This document shows, piece after piece, positions 35,332-46,661 of a stretch of DNA of 64,000 nucleotides (within the stretch, counting starts at the first letter, position 1; every line of letters begins with the position of its first letter). Source of the stretch: Cadophora sp. MPI-SDFR-AT-0126 (taxonomy: Eukaryota > Ascomycota > Leotiomycetes > Helotiales > Ploettnerulaceae); assembly GCA_020747065.1 (NCBI GenBank), contig JAGMVK010000019.1, positions 992,001 to 1,056,000 of the forward strand, given 5' to 3'. Both the position numbers and the translations under genes were made by a program. The notes under the pieces are model-generated. The model worked only from the letters and a program-made list of their open reading frames with translations, was not told the origin of the DNA and ran no database searches.

Positions 35332-38300
35332 CTAAGAACCACCTGGAATAGGAGGGGCGTCGTAACCTGCACAGGAACTGACATAGTTGACAGTGACCAA
35401 GCAGCCATCAGACCTATGATACGAACCGCACCTCTTGCAACCCCCAATATCCCGAATATTCTGGTAATCGTTCCACATATCGTTGCCGCTAATGGTGCAG
35501 CCAGCTCCTTGAATGAAGACTCCGCAATACTGTACTCCGTTGCCATGGCAGCTGCCATCGGACACGGAAGTATCGCTGGAATAAGTAGTCAGTATCTTAT
35601 TTTGAATCTAGGAGAGGTTGTACGAGAAGGAGGGGGGCTAGCAGAACTCACGTTTTGCCGTAGATAGGCGAGTCATTGCGTGTCAAGTTGTTGACAGCTT
35701 TGTCGCACCAACTCAACAGGTTAGGAGTAGAGCACAGAGTGGAGCCTTGACAGTCATAGTCCTTGGGATCAGGCGAGAACACAGTCCCATACGGACCGTA
35801 ACCTTGCGTTTGGACGACAAATTTGCTAGTGTCGGTCGTGGAGGTACCAAGCGGAAGCGTCCATGTGTAAGTGTATCCCGAGATGACCCTGGTCACAGAA
35901 CTGATTGACGTCCATGCCCATGGTGCATAAGCGAACGGTATTGTAGGAGTACCACTGTACTTGAATAGAGTCTCTCCTTCAACCATGTAGTGTGTGCAGA
36001 CGTAGGAGTCAACTTTGTTGTTCACAGGCCATCCGGGGTTGACCTCCCAGTCACAGTCCAGAGCATCCCAAATGTACAGGCGAACGAAAGCGTATGGAAC
36101 GAGAATATCGGCTGTGATTGTAGTAGAACCCTCTGATGGCGAAGACTTGTAGTTGATGACGGTCTTGCCGTCAGGCAGAGACTTTGTGCTGGCTGTTGCA
36201 GAGTTCGAATCGCCGGATTCGACACCACCGCCCCCGACTGCGCGGACGGTGAATGTATTGCTGGTTCCGGCTACAAGATTTCCAACAGTGACTTGGGTCA
36301 TTGAACTAGTTACACTGGTTATAAGCTGGCCAGCGAGATAGACATGATATGCTAAAGCGTTGGCTGACGATGACCAAGTCAAGTGAGCTGAACTATAATC
36401 TGCCGTCGTGACCGACAATCCATTTGGCGTTGAGGCAGCTGCTCCGGTGGGCCAAGATTTTGTTTCGCGAAGTGGTATACCACCAGTGACTTGCGACAGC
36501 TGTGTTTGCATGTAAGAGCTGCCTGGCAGATTGTCGTAGGGGTTGTCCAGAACATCGTTAGTGATCTCGATCAGGCCGGCACCACGTTCGAGAGCGAGTT
36601 TTGCAACAGTTACAACTTCGGATTCCGGAACGCCGTAGATGATATGCCAAATCTTACGCACGTCGGTGGACTTCCAATCGTTAGGGGTGAAATTAGTCAG
36701 GTATGCCTCGTAGCCTCGCTCAAATGTCATGAGAGTATCCATTGTGTGCTCGAAGCACTGCGGCATGGTTGCTCCGGGATTGAGGACGGTGAAGGCACCT
36801 GGATGCTTGGCCTTGGTATATCTGTCAATATGGGTATACAAGTCTGCATACATGTTGTTGGGACCACAGTCGTTCCAGCCCTATCATGGTATTAGCAAAG
36901 TGCTTCTATGATTGGATATTGAGGGGTCAAGGAGGGAGCCGAGCTCTCGAAACATTGTCTCGGCTCCTCCAGCTCCTCTCAGATTGAGCGTCAAGAGGTG
37001 AAAGGGTGCATACCTCGTCAAAAAATATGCCTCCCATGCTGCTACCGTACAGCTTGTACCACATATCCACATCCTCTTCAATTTGAGCGGTCCAGTCAGC
37101 TAAATCACGGGACCCAAGTCTCGTCTGGAAACCTTGCAAAGAAACCCCCAAGTAGCCAGTTCTGACATAGCCGATGACTGTCTTTCCAGAAGCTGCAGAG
37201 CGATCAATAACATCCTTCCAGGCTACGTCGACTACGGCATCCGGACCGTTAACTGCGTTGGCCACGAGAACACTTAGACGATCTGGCGAGTATCCAATCA
37301 TTCGATTCCAGGCATCTGGGTCAGCGAGAGGGTTGATGTAAGATGCGATTGCGACTTGCTGGCTGCTGACGTCGTCACTTGGATCTGATGGGTCTCCTAG
37401 AGAACCAATAGATTAGTACATACATTCCCGTAATTTGGGAAATGACTGCAGTGTCAGATATTCCATGGAACCGAAGTATGCTGACTTACCTGCAACAGGA
37501 TCTTGAATCCAGCCCTCGTTGTTCGCGAACATAACGCCACCTCCCCAATGAAAAGCCATCTTTCTGTATCCAAGGGCATTTGGATGAGTGCCGTCGGCGA
37601 GATCTTCTTTAGTAACAGCTACATCCATGTGCATAATTTGTATGCGTTTCCCGCCTTCGTATCTGGATTGAACCATAGATTCTAGAGCAGCGTTGAACGA
37701 ATTGATACGGCTTTGTACAGCACCATCGGTTGACGGCACCAGCTTTGCAACGAGAAGGGCTGCATCGGGACAGCCGGCGATGATCTTGTCGATCAAGGTC
37801 TCGATTGCACTTGTGGCGCTTGCAGCAGAAGCAGCCATCTTCAAGTCGTCTGTACCAGCGTAAAGGAGGACTACGTTAGGACGTTTGCGGAGCACTTTGT
37901 CGGCATAAGTGGATATCTCTGCCACACTTGCGCCATCATGGCCTTCATGGTCGCTGTCAACCACTAAGACGAATTAGTCTATGTGTACTCGAAGATCAGA
38001 GAGCGAGCGTGGAGAGAGAAATGGGCAAGGGAAAGAGCAGGAAGAAGAGTGAACTCACTAGTACCACTCATCTGGGATCCAATCATATCCACCTTGTAGT
38101 TGTCGGTAGTGAGATAATCATAGAAGTCTGCTCGGTAACCAGTTCCGTCTGAACTTGCTGTTCCATAGGTGATGGAATCTCCCAAGGACAGAACACGAAG
38201 ATTAGCAGCCTTCCCGGTCCAGTATCTTTTCAAAATGTCGTCTTTGATTGCAGAAAAGCCGGCGCTCTTCGGATGAAATGCCTTTGTGATCCACTCAGCA

Positions 38301-39517
38301 AGCACGAGATCCCCAAGGTCGAAATCAGGGTTCTCCAGCTTGTATTTGGCGATGAGACATCCCGCTGCAACACCATAGTCCCCAGACTCTTCATCACAGG
38401 TCTTCGTGTCGACAGCGGCGTAGCTAGGAGCGTCCGAAGCCGTTACGTCTGGACCTTCTGAGTCCGGCTGGGCGATACCAAGGAACCAGACGTCCGGGTT
38501 GCTGAATCCTACACCGTCCTTGACAAACTCTTCGCACAATCGATGACCGTTCCAAAGCGCGTTGAATTCATCGAACTGCATCTTGCCTCTAAATTCCCAG
38601 TGAACTGAACTGAGCTGGAAGTTGTACATCTCGAGAAAGATACGGGTGTTTGCTCTGTCCACAAGCTCATTGGTTTGCTGTCGGAGAGCCTCAGTCACAA
38701 ATGGCCCGAATACAAGATTTCCGGCCGAGATACGCACGTTGTTACAGTGGTCAGTACTTGTGGCGAAAAAGGTGGGATAACCCGTGTGTAATATGTGCGG
38801 AATATGTTGTTTCCAACCATCACGCCAATATGAGTTCTGTAATCCAACCCAGACGTCAAAAAGTGCTTCTCGCAAGGTGTTCTGGTTATCGCTATTTTCC
38901 AAGAGGTTCTCGATCTCTGCGATAGTCTTAGGGCAGTTGGTTCTGGGGATGCCCAGTAGGCACGCCATGACATATTTCGAAAATTTGAGATCGTTGCCCC
39001 CGATGGACAACGCAAGATGGGCTTCGTCGGTTTCTACTACACCCGATTTCCAATCAGGCAATTGGTATTTCCGAACGTCTGCGGCAACGTGACCCGTGCA
39101 TGATAGAAACTGGAAGATTCCCAGGCGTTCCAATTTCAAGGCGGCAATCTGTGGCGCGTAGGCACCGTTGCTACGATAGCAGCTTTTGCCTATCATGGTA
39201 TTAGCGGTGGTGTTTTCATTCGGTTTCAGGAGTAAGGAGGGAGCCGAGCTCTCGAAACATTGTCTCGGCTCCTCAGGCTCCTCAACCATTCGAAATTGAA
39301 GGGCAAAAAATCACGCACCTCCGTACTTTGCTTGGTCATAGTCCGAGCCGGCACCAGGTCCTGCAGAATATGAGTCGCCCATGGCAACGAATCTAGGTTC
39401 CGACACTAGTATGTAATAAGCCTCTGAGCCTTCAATGACTTAACGAACTCGGTGCATAGGAAGTGACTTACAAGAACGGCCTAGAAGAGCAAGAAAGAGG
39501 AAAGCTTGACAAATCAT
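35332..39517 (-). CDS. Secreted multidomain protein: SGNH + SGNH + spherulin-4 + FN3 + C-terminal KP4-like domain
   Basis: Seven exons on the minus strand: 39517-39472, 39405-39319, 39189-38059, 37963-37490, 37396-37014, 36880-35652 and 35575-35332. Every phase agrees, giving 1,197 residues. A signal peptide (MICQAFLFLALLG) is followed by SGNH hydrolase 1: GDSYSAG at 25-31, GGND at 108-111, NGHR at 258-261. SGNH hydrolase 2 has GDSITYG at 381-387, AGTDD at 457-461 and DGTH at 545-548. A spherulin-4-like glycosidase-type domain spans about 597-845 (YINPLADPDAW, GIFFDEGWNDCG, VLNPGATMPQC). A fibronectin III module is at about 856-940, then an unassigned beta-rich module at about 946-1068. The end (about 1082-1190) has ten cysteines and closes TVNYVSSC, like KP4-type killer-toxin domains. 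Likely acts on glycan or ester substrates outside the cell. Two introns (36881-37013, 39190-39318) share sequence. Whether the KP4-like part is toxic is unknown. Confidence 0.88.
36881..37013 (-). repeat. Introner-like intron, copy A
   Basis: A 133-nt phase-0 intron in the SGNH/KP4 gene, between GIFFDE and GWNDCG. It shares with copy B an identical 40-nt core (36929-36968) and an identical 16-nt 3' end (36881-36896) that carries branch site and acceptor. The core holds a 9-bp stem (GGAGCCGAG/CTCGGCTCC). Confidence 0.8.
39190..39318 (-). repeat. Introner-like intron, copy B
   Basis: A 129-nt phase-1 intron in the same gene, between AKYGG and KSCYRS. Its 40-nt core (39234-39273) and 16-nt 3' end (39190-39205) are identical to copy A, while the flanks differ. 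It is about twice the length of the other introns here. Confidence 0.8.
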
Positions 39518-40742
39518 GATTGGCAAACGAGAGCAGCCCGAACTCGACTAGAGATGGCAAGAAGAGCTCACGATACAGATTAAAAGTCCAATTGTGCGCA
39601 AGCAAGGTATTAGTATAAAAATGCACAAGAGAAAGAGGGACACGACGAGGTCACCCATGCACGAAGTTACCAACACGACTGCGGCAAAGCCATGAAGCCT
39701 CATGCAACGCGCAACTCTGTTGCGAGGCAGACGAGCAGGAAGAACAAGCTCCTGCTTGGCAATCCGGTCCAGATCTTGCGCCCCCTGACTTCCAAAGAAG
39801 TCGGCGTGAAGACATGGTCACGGCGATTCAATGCAACTTCGCGCTGAACGCGCCCGCTTGCCATTCAGGAATGATCTGAGAACGATGATGAGACCAAGAA
39901 TTCAAAGCTGCGGTAGAAACCAAGTGCTGGAAGAGGGGGGAGGGGGCTAGAATCCTTGTCAATGCTCGACTTTCAGGCCGGGACACGTACGATTTAAGCT
40001 TTACCCAGGATAAAATTTCGACAACAATAACCTCGGAGCGCCCGACAGATCAATAATACGCCGTAGGCGATTTCCCTTTCGGGCGCGTTGTTGGTTGCAT
40101 TGTGTTGGCAGGAGCAGTCGCGTGCAGAAGGAGTTGGAAATGAAAAGTTTCCCAGGTTACTACGCCGTACGAAAGGTAAACTAAGAGCTTAGCGAGCGGC
40201 GAAGCGAGGGGAAAAGGAGGGGTAGTCTGGCCTGAGGCCAGCATCGCCTGGATTTTCAATTGTTAACAGTGGAGCTCGTGTACGCGGTGTGCAAAAGCGG
40301 CAGTAAATATGCCACATCTCGCGAACATTGATAATTAAACGGCCCTTGTTTATAATAACTAGGGAACTTAAAGACTTTTTCAATGTTGGATGCCTTCTAG
40401 GAACACTCGAAGCTCCACTTGACACATATAACTTCTTAAGTAGGATCATACAACGCAGAATATTCTATTTCAAGAGAACGTTGAGTGCTGCTTTTCTTTT
40501 CCCCGCGAGCCCCACCGCATAGGACGCCTCTTCCTTCCCTCGTATTACAACGCTGCGCAACAGTAGGTGTTGACCAAGCCCTATAAGCTGGCGATCCACT
40601 GTTAGTCTTCAGTGCGTACAGTACAGAGTATTCACCTCTGAAAAAGTCCGTATCCCCTGTTACGACTTCGTTTCCCAAATTCACCAACGATAGACAACAG
40701 ACGACAACCACCTCAGCTCCCAACCCTTCCGAAGCCAGCCAA
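39518..40742. other. Divergent promoter region
   Basis: About 1.2 kb between the divergent SGNH/KP4 gene and the cupin-like gene. No supported ORF. AT-rich stretches occur near 40320-40400. Confidence 0.45.
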
Positions 40743-41495
40743 ATGCCTACGCCTCGCACCATCACAAGAGGGAAGAGTTCTCTGTCATTGCCCGCACCTC
40801 GAGAAGCCACCTTCAACTTCTTCCCGCACGATCCCTCAACCACCAAGATCTCAGTGCCCAACACCTCATCATGGGAGATGAATTTCCACTGGCACGAACG
40901 CGCTGCTCTGTGCGAAACAATGCACTTTCTTCCTGGCGGCGACATGGAGTTCTACAGAAGTCTGGGTGTCTATCGTAACAGCACCCTTTCTGGACCGTTC
41001 GGCATGAAGTGGACGAACAGACTTGGTGAGCGTTGCACTTGGCGACTGAACTCCCACTACGAGCGTCCTGCGGGGTCGCCAGATTTGGAGGTCTTTGTTC
41101 GGAGTCCGGGGAATGAAGAGATGTGGAGGAACGTCGTCTCTGCTAATCTAGATCAAGATCTATGGCCCCAGCTGAGTTCAACGCCGCTGCTGCTTCGGCT
41201 CTGGATGAGGATAGTGAGGATGATACCATTTATTGGCGAAAGGCTGTGTAGTTGGATTGTTGGCTGCGTATTGTGGGTGCAACTGTTATTGATCTTCCAA
41301 CGTCACAATTACTGGGTCTGGTGTGGTTATGTTTCTGTTTGTCAGTATTTTCACGCGCCAGGAGAAATGGCCCCAGAGTGGGCACAGCAGGTCGAGTGGA
41401 ATTCGGCTCGAATTCTCACAATAATTTCGATGCGGGGAGCGCGACTTGGGGCTCCTCTCTTGGGCTTGAAGGACGGATATCCTGAATACTCTTAG
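40743..41495 (+). CDS. Uncharacterised fungal protein, cupin-like
   Basis: Single-exon 250-residue ORF, well isolated, with a coding-like composition. The N-terminal half has FHWHERAALCETMHFLPGGDMEFY, which resembles the metal-binding strand of small fungal cupin proteins. It is followed by EVFVRSPGNEEMWRNVVSANLDQDLWPQL, a pattern shared by that uncharacterised group. The C-terminal half has one or two hydrophobic segments (LCSWIVGCVLWVQLLLIF at about 167-184, then WVWCGYVSVC), suggesting membrane attachment. No signal peptide. Function not assignable; the cupin link rests on the HWHE motif only. Confidence 0.6.
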   Translation: MPTPRTITRGKSSLSLPAPREATFNFFPHDPSTTKISVPNTSSWEMNFHWHERAALCETMHFLPGGDMEFYRSLGVYRNSTLSGPFGMKWTNRLGERCTWRLNSHYERPAGSPDLEVFVRSPGNEEMWRNVVSANLDQDLWPQLSSTPLLLRLWMRIVRMIPFIGERLCSWIVGCVLWVQLLLIFQRHNYWVWCGYVSVCQYFHAPGEMAPEWAQQVEWNSARILTIISMRGARLGAPLLGLKDGYPEYS

Positions 41496-42077
41496 CTTAT
41501 ATTATCTTCTTCTTTTATTATTGCAACAAAAATAAATCCTTCTCCAAAAATTATGGCCTTACAGTCCAAATTCACTGTGTCCAGGTGAGAGGATTTCTCC
41601 TCTCTCCTTGGCATTAAAAGCTACTTCCTCAGCTCTATTTGAGAGGCTAGTAAGGGGCGTGAGAATTCCCCTATCTCTCAGTGCTTGATCTGGTCTATGG
41701 AAAAAACTGGTGTATAAATGCTTATACCGGTGCAAAAAGCATGATTTCATAGATAGATACCTGGATGGTAGAAGCCACGCGGACGACGAAACAAGTCAAA
41801 TCAAGTCACTGTAACGGCACCCATTCTCTGCCTCCGCGCGATAATCTATCGAACTCGGGAATCACCAAAGAAAAAAAAAGACGTGATTCCCTTCGCGTGC
41901 TGGAGGAATTATAAAACCGCTCCCCTCGCCAGCCATCCCATTACACTTTTTAACTTTTCTCCATAGACGCACACCATAAATATAGAGGAGAAGATCCGAT
42001 CAAATTGTCACTGCTCAAATTGGATCTTCCATTTCCCAAATCACCCAACAAACATACAAGTCTCCCGCACTCTCTAA
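41496..42077. other. Intergenic region with a TATA box
   Basis: About 580 bp; 3' UTR of the cupin-like gene and a TATA-containing promoter for the next ORF. Confidence 0.45.
41909..41916 (+). promoter_or_regulatory. TATA box upstream of the Cys-rich ORF
   Basis: TTATAAAA stands 162 nt before the ATG at 42078 and is followed by a CT-rich leader. It supports transcription to the right but does not prove the ORF. Confidence 0.4.
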
Positions 42078-42581
42078 ATGTCCCAACCACCCACTACCAA
42101 CCCATCTCCCTCCCCATCCCAGCCCCTCTTCCCCTCTCCCACCAACACCACAAAACCCAGCACCACAAGCACCTCCCCCACCCCAAGCACCACCATCGCC
42201 AAACCACCACCCCGCCGCTGCGGCTGGTGCACTAAGATTCTCTGCCCTTGCACCTGTCCAACCTGCTTCACGAACGGGCACCGCGACCTCCACGGTACCA
42301 CCCACATCCACTGGATCGACATCTGCTGGTGCGGCGGCGGCGGCGGCCCAGGCCCGATCCACTCGGAGAATGGAGATGGATGTACGTGTGTGGGGAAGAC
42401 GGGGCCGCTGGTAAGCACGGTAAGGGTTGTGGTAAAGGAGTGTTGTTGGGAGAGATATGGCGAGGAGATCTTGGAGAGGAGGAAGAGGTGTGAGTGTACG
42501 GAATTGGGGTGTGTGTTGGAGGGGGAGCGAGGAGAAGGAGGATGTGTAGGGGATGGTGAGGGAGGGATTTGGGCGAGTTGA
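42078..42581 (+). CDS. Possible small Pro/Thr/Ser- and Cys-rich protein
   Basis: 167-codon ORF, not recognised. Residues 1-45 are Pro/Thr/Ser-rich; then come closely spaced Cys and His (RRCGWCTKILCPCTCPTC, HIHWIDICWCGGGG) that could bind zinc. A TATA box upstream supports expression. A GTAAGC inside (about 42416) could be a donor, in which case the C-terminus is different. Large ORFs on the opposite strand overlap it, so chance is a real alternative. Confidence 0.3.
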   Translation: MSQPPTTNPSPSPSQPLFPSPTNTTKPSTTSTSPTPSTTIAKPPPRRCGWCTKILCPCTCPTCFTNGHRDLHGTTHIHWIDICWCGGGGGPGPIHSENGDGCTCVGKTGPLVSTVRVVVKECCWERYGEEILERRKRCECTELGCVLEGERGEGGCVGDGEGGIWAS

Positions 42582-42911
42582 TGTGCGATGGATGGGAAGG
42601 ATGTGTTACTAGACTCGGTGGGTTGAAAGGTGTGAGAGCGGATGAGGGAATGGCGTGGGTTTGCATCGAGAGCAGGTGCTAGTAAAACGATGCGATGTTA
42701 TGAAATCAATACATACCTTGATGATCAAGATGAGCTAGCCCAGCTCACTGGACGAGCGAGCCGATGATTCAAAATTGCGTGTATCAAGTAATCTTTTGTC
42801 GCTCTCAAAGGGAAACAACCGCTGACAAATGTGCTTTTCTATGCTCGCTAAATGTACTCAAGACAACCACTCCAAATCATAATCATCCTCGCTTCTACGG
42901 AACGTGCCTCC

Positions 42912-45900
42912 TCACCAGTAAGGAGGCCGCAAACCAGCAAAGTTAGATGCTATCGAGTTGTCACCGCTGTCATCCTTCTTCCTCTGTCCAGTCAACTAGA
43001 AAACGTTAGTATGCATTTACATCTCAACAATTGATTTAACTTACTTCCAGCTGCACATGACGATGAATATGCACCAACCAATCCACATAGCTCTGTGCCT
43101 CGTTGTTTCGATCCTCGACCAGTAGCCTCGCAAACTCATATTCTGCACCATCCAGGCCTTGTCGCGCAAGTTGTATCGTCAAAGCCTTCGATCCGCGCAT
43201 CGTCTTGAGGTACTCCAGTATGTTCCGTACTTGGGCGCTGAGATGTGTTTCTAGAACCGGGAGGGAAGAGCTGTATGGATCCAGAGCTTTGAGACTATCC
43301 TTGCCTTCGCCGAAGAGATCAATGAGGAGGTTGGGCGATGTTTGTGCGTGCATCCATAGATAGCAGTTTTGTCCATTGTCGACGAGATAAACTCCACCTT
43401 CTTCCACGCGAGAGAACGAACATCGGATTGAGGGAGGCATATGAAGGTGACCTTCTGGATTGGGGAAGCCGTCCTCTGGCGCGAGATTATGGATGGGGAT
43501 CATTCGCGGGTACAGATAGAGTGAGAGCTCCAAGGCACCCATCGATTTGATCATCCGCATATCATGGACTCGTCGATCGGTAGGCTCCTGTCCACCTTTG
43601 AATGCTCTTGACTTGATGAGACCAAGCACATACATACTGAACTCTTTGAGGTTCTCTGGTAAGACAAGTTGACCAGGTGGATGCGAGCCAGAGAAGTTCT
43701 TGCGGTATCCCGCCAAGATGTCAACGTTCTTTTCAGTCAGCGCACCCCGGATGTCCTTGAGCGAATTTGTCGTCATCTTTGTGGCAGCTTCCTTTGCCAT
43801 CAGCGTGTAGACAGCGTCTTGATCCACAAACTTCATGCAGTCTTTCGCATTGTCACTGACACTTGCAATGACGTTTGAGCATCTGACTCTCCGTTCGCCA
43901 CTCGCTGTTGTGTATAACAGTGCGCTTTGGAAGTGGGCATCCAGCTTAGAATCCAGCTTTCCATCATAGCTGAACATTACTCCCATCGCCTTATCGGAAT
44001 CAACAACGCCAAACTCAACATCACCCCCAAAAGTATGCTGGATGAAATTGCCGTGATAAGCAGAAACTTGTAGACCGTTAGAGCATCGGACCTTCATCAG
44101 CGCTTGATAGCCAGTCTCTCGCGTTACGGTGTGTATAATTTCTTGTGAAAGCTTTTCGGTGTCACGGGGAGAAACGAAATTGGGATAGTAGAATGTCTCG
44201 CCACCAGTCGACGCCGAAACATGACCTGGACAATGATTAGGAGATGTATCAAGAACAATGCCGGACAAGCTTACCAATGGTAGCAATGTCGAGGTATCCG
44301 CCGCCCGGAGCAGCCATAAAGAAGTCTGCACCCACTCCAGCAGCTACCATCTTCTCCGCAGTTTTCCGCCAACCTGGATGTTCCGTATTGAGAAGCTTCT
44401 TTTCAGCGTCACCGCCATGTTGTTTCCCATCGTCACGAAGGAAAAGTCGGCCTGGTCCCCAAGTTGGTAGGGCCGCAAGAGAGCAAACAATCTTTCCGCC
44501 GGTCTTTTCGAGGGCAGCCAAGGCAGCATTCAGAGTTGGGAGGAGGGCAGGTTCAGGATTCTTGACTTGAGAAAACAATGCAGGTAATTGACTCAATAAC
44601 GAGGTGATATTCGTCCTTTTGTTGTAAGTAGATGTCTCGAATGGCGCAGCCGAGGAACTTACTTCGCTTCGTAGGGATCTACAAACAATCCTTCCTCAAG
44701 AGGTACAAATGGGTCTTCAATGTCAGGCATGATCAACATCTGAGCTTGGTCCAGAGCGGGCTAAAACAAGTCAATCATAGCCAATCACAGTGTGGAGAGA
44801 AAAACCTACATTCACGTTGTAAAAGTGGATGTCCTTGTCGAAAGTGACAAAACCAACTTTGGTACCTTCTGGAATTCGTCTCTCAGACTCGCCTCCTTCG
44901 CTCCGATCATTCCCGTATAAAGCAGCCATGATGCCCTCGCAAAATGCCTCAAGGAAACCTTTGTTGAAAGACTCTTGGCCAACATCGATCAGGAAGAGCC
45001 ACCGCAGTCCAACAGGCTCCTTCGACCAGTACTCTTTCGGTACTAAGAATTCAACAGTGCCTCGCATCAATTCTGGACGTTGTTCTCTGTCTAAGCGAGC
45101 TCCTTGAGGCGTGGTTGCTGAGAAATATTCTGGCGGTACATCATTCGCGTAATTGCACATATTGCAAACAAACTTGTTTCCTCCCGAGCGAAATACCATG
45201 AAGGGATTGATATACGCCCTGCATCTATGACATCTTGGTGGCCCAGTCTCCCCAAAATCTAACACGGGTATCTCAAGCTCGCCCGCTTGTAGAGGAGCTA
45301 GTGGCTGTAAAAGAAGACCGAGGGGAAGACCTGTTGATTGAAGAGCATCCGATGCCGAGGGAATGCTGTTCATTGTAAGACGTGTAAACTTGGGAGAAGC
45401 ATTTCCTTGGTCGAAGGCAACAAATGATACCGAGGCGGGAGGAGGAATATGGTGCTCGAAGGTTGGGTACACATTGTTCAAATAGTATTGTGCGATGGCA
45501 TCTCTGGACCTTGGGACACTTGGGATTTGATCTGGGTCGACTCGACCTTGCGCAGAAGCTTGCATATTCGCAGAAAACCCAGGATCGGCTGCACCATTTC
45601 TGGACGCAAACTCGGCTGGAGTTGCGAGATTCGCAGGGTTAAAAGGACCATTTGCTGGAGCTGGGAATTGTGATATTTGAGGTGCGACTGGTGTGTTCGA
45701 GTATGGTCCTGCCTGCGGAACTGGCATCGCTGAAGGGTCTGAGTTCAAATATGCGGTAGGAGGGAAGTCCACTTGGGGTGTGCCATTGAAAGCTGCAGAC
45801 GATGCTGAAGGTTCCACGATATGATGGGCATGCCTGTCCTTCTTCTTCTTCCTGCCATGTGTACTGACTTCTCCAAGTCCCAGACCACCCATTTGCGCCG

Positions 45901-46162
45901 CCAGTCCTCCATCTTGTATCTGCGCGCCTGCATCTGGGAAATAACCTTGCCCTTGGGGAGCTCCATAGGGCGATGGTTGCCCCAATTGCGGACTGTTGTA
46001 CGATTGATTTGGGGTAGCATTGTTGTAGCCCATACCTGGTTGCTGGTACGGCGAGGGGGCCATAGGAGGCTGGAACTGATTCACAGGTTGTCCAGCTCTG
46101 TTTTGGTTGTGCGGATCCTCATTGGGTCCTCCCTGACCGTGATAGAGGTATTCGGCAGACAT
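42912..46162 (-). CDS. sec24: COPII coat protein Sec24
   Basis: Five exons on the minus strand: 46162-44810, 44760-44663, 44615-44275, 44225-43045 and 42995-42912. All phases agree, 1,018 residues. Sec24 binds cargo and, with Sec23, forms the inner COPII coat on ER exit sites. The N-terminal 200-odd residues are Gln/Pro/Gly-rich and disordered. The zinc finger is CHRCRAYINPF...FVCNMC. The trunk contains LRWLFLIDVGQESF, VDKDIHFYN-type strand and DQAQMLIMPDIEDPFVPL. GYLDIATIGHVSASTGGETFYYPNF spans an intron. The gelsolin-like and helical parts close with SYVDWLVHIHRHVQLE and the last short exon ending GLRPPYW. Divergent from cft2 with a shared 499-bp promoter region. Confidence 0.97.
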
Positions 46163-46661
46163 CCTATATACTATGCCTCAAGGAGTAGTTCGAGGATTAG
46201 AGTTGTAGCTCGGAGCCAGGAGCTCTTCGAGGTATGTTGACACGGTCGCGGATATGGTAAAATATTAAGATATTCTTGTCGTCATTCTCCCATGATTGAG
46301 GAATTTTGTGTCGTGCCAACTTGTGCGCAACTTGAAAGTACTATCCAAGAATATCTGTTGACACCTTTCGAGGTGCTCGGAGCGGGAGAAGTATATTCCG
46401 CGTCTGGACTACCTTCACGTGCGGTTCGCGCTAAGATTTCATGCAGCTGAAGCAAAGAAGTGGCTTTGTCTCTTGTCGCGGTTTCTCAAGCATCCCTGTG
46501 TTTAACTTCAACAACAACATCAACAACTCCACCTCCTAGCTCCGTATGTGAGACCTTTTCTCTTCATATTATGCATATTGCGCCGAAGCCTGGATATCCG
46601 TAGTATGCGACAGAATTTCTCCAACAGCCAGATGCCTCGATAGAGGCTTTTTCTGGACATC
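46163..46661. promoter_or_regulatory. Bidirectional promoter of sec24 and cft2
   Basis: 499 bp separate the two divergent ATGs and must hold both promoters and leaders. No clear TATA box was found for either gene, in line with housekeeping expression. Confidence 0.6.

Noticed and set aside
42015..42666. ORFs of 114-132 codons antisense to the Cys-rich ORF
   Set aside because: Low-complexity Gly/Ala/Val or Pro/His/Ser sequence produced by the skewed composition of the plus-strand region.
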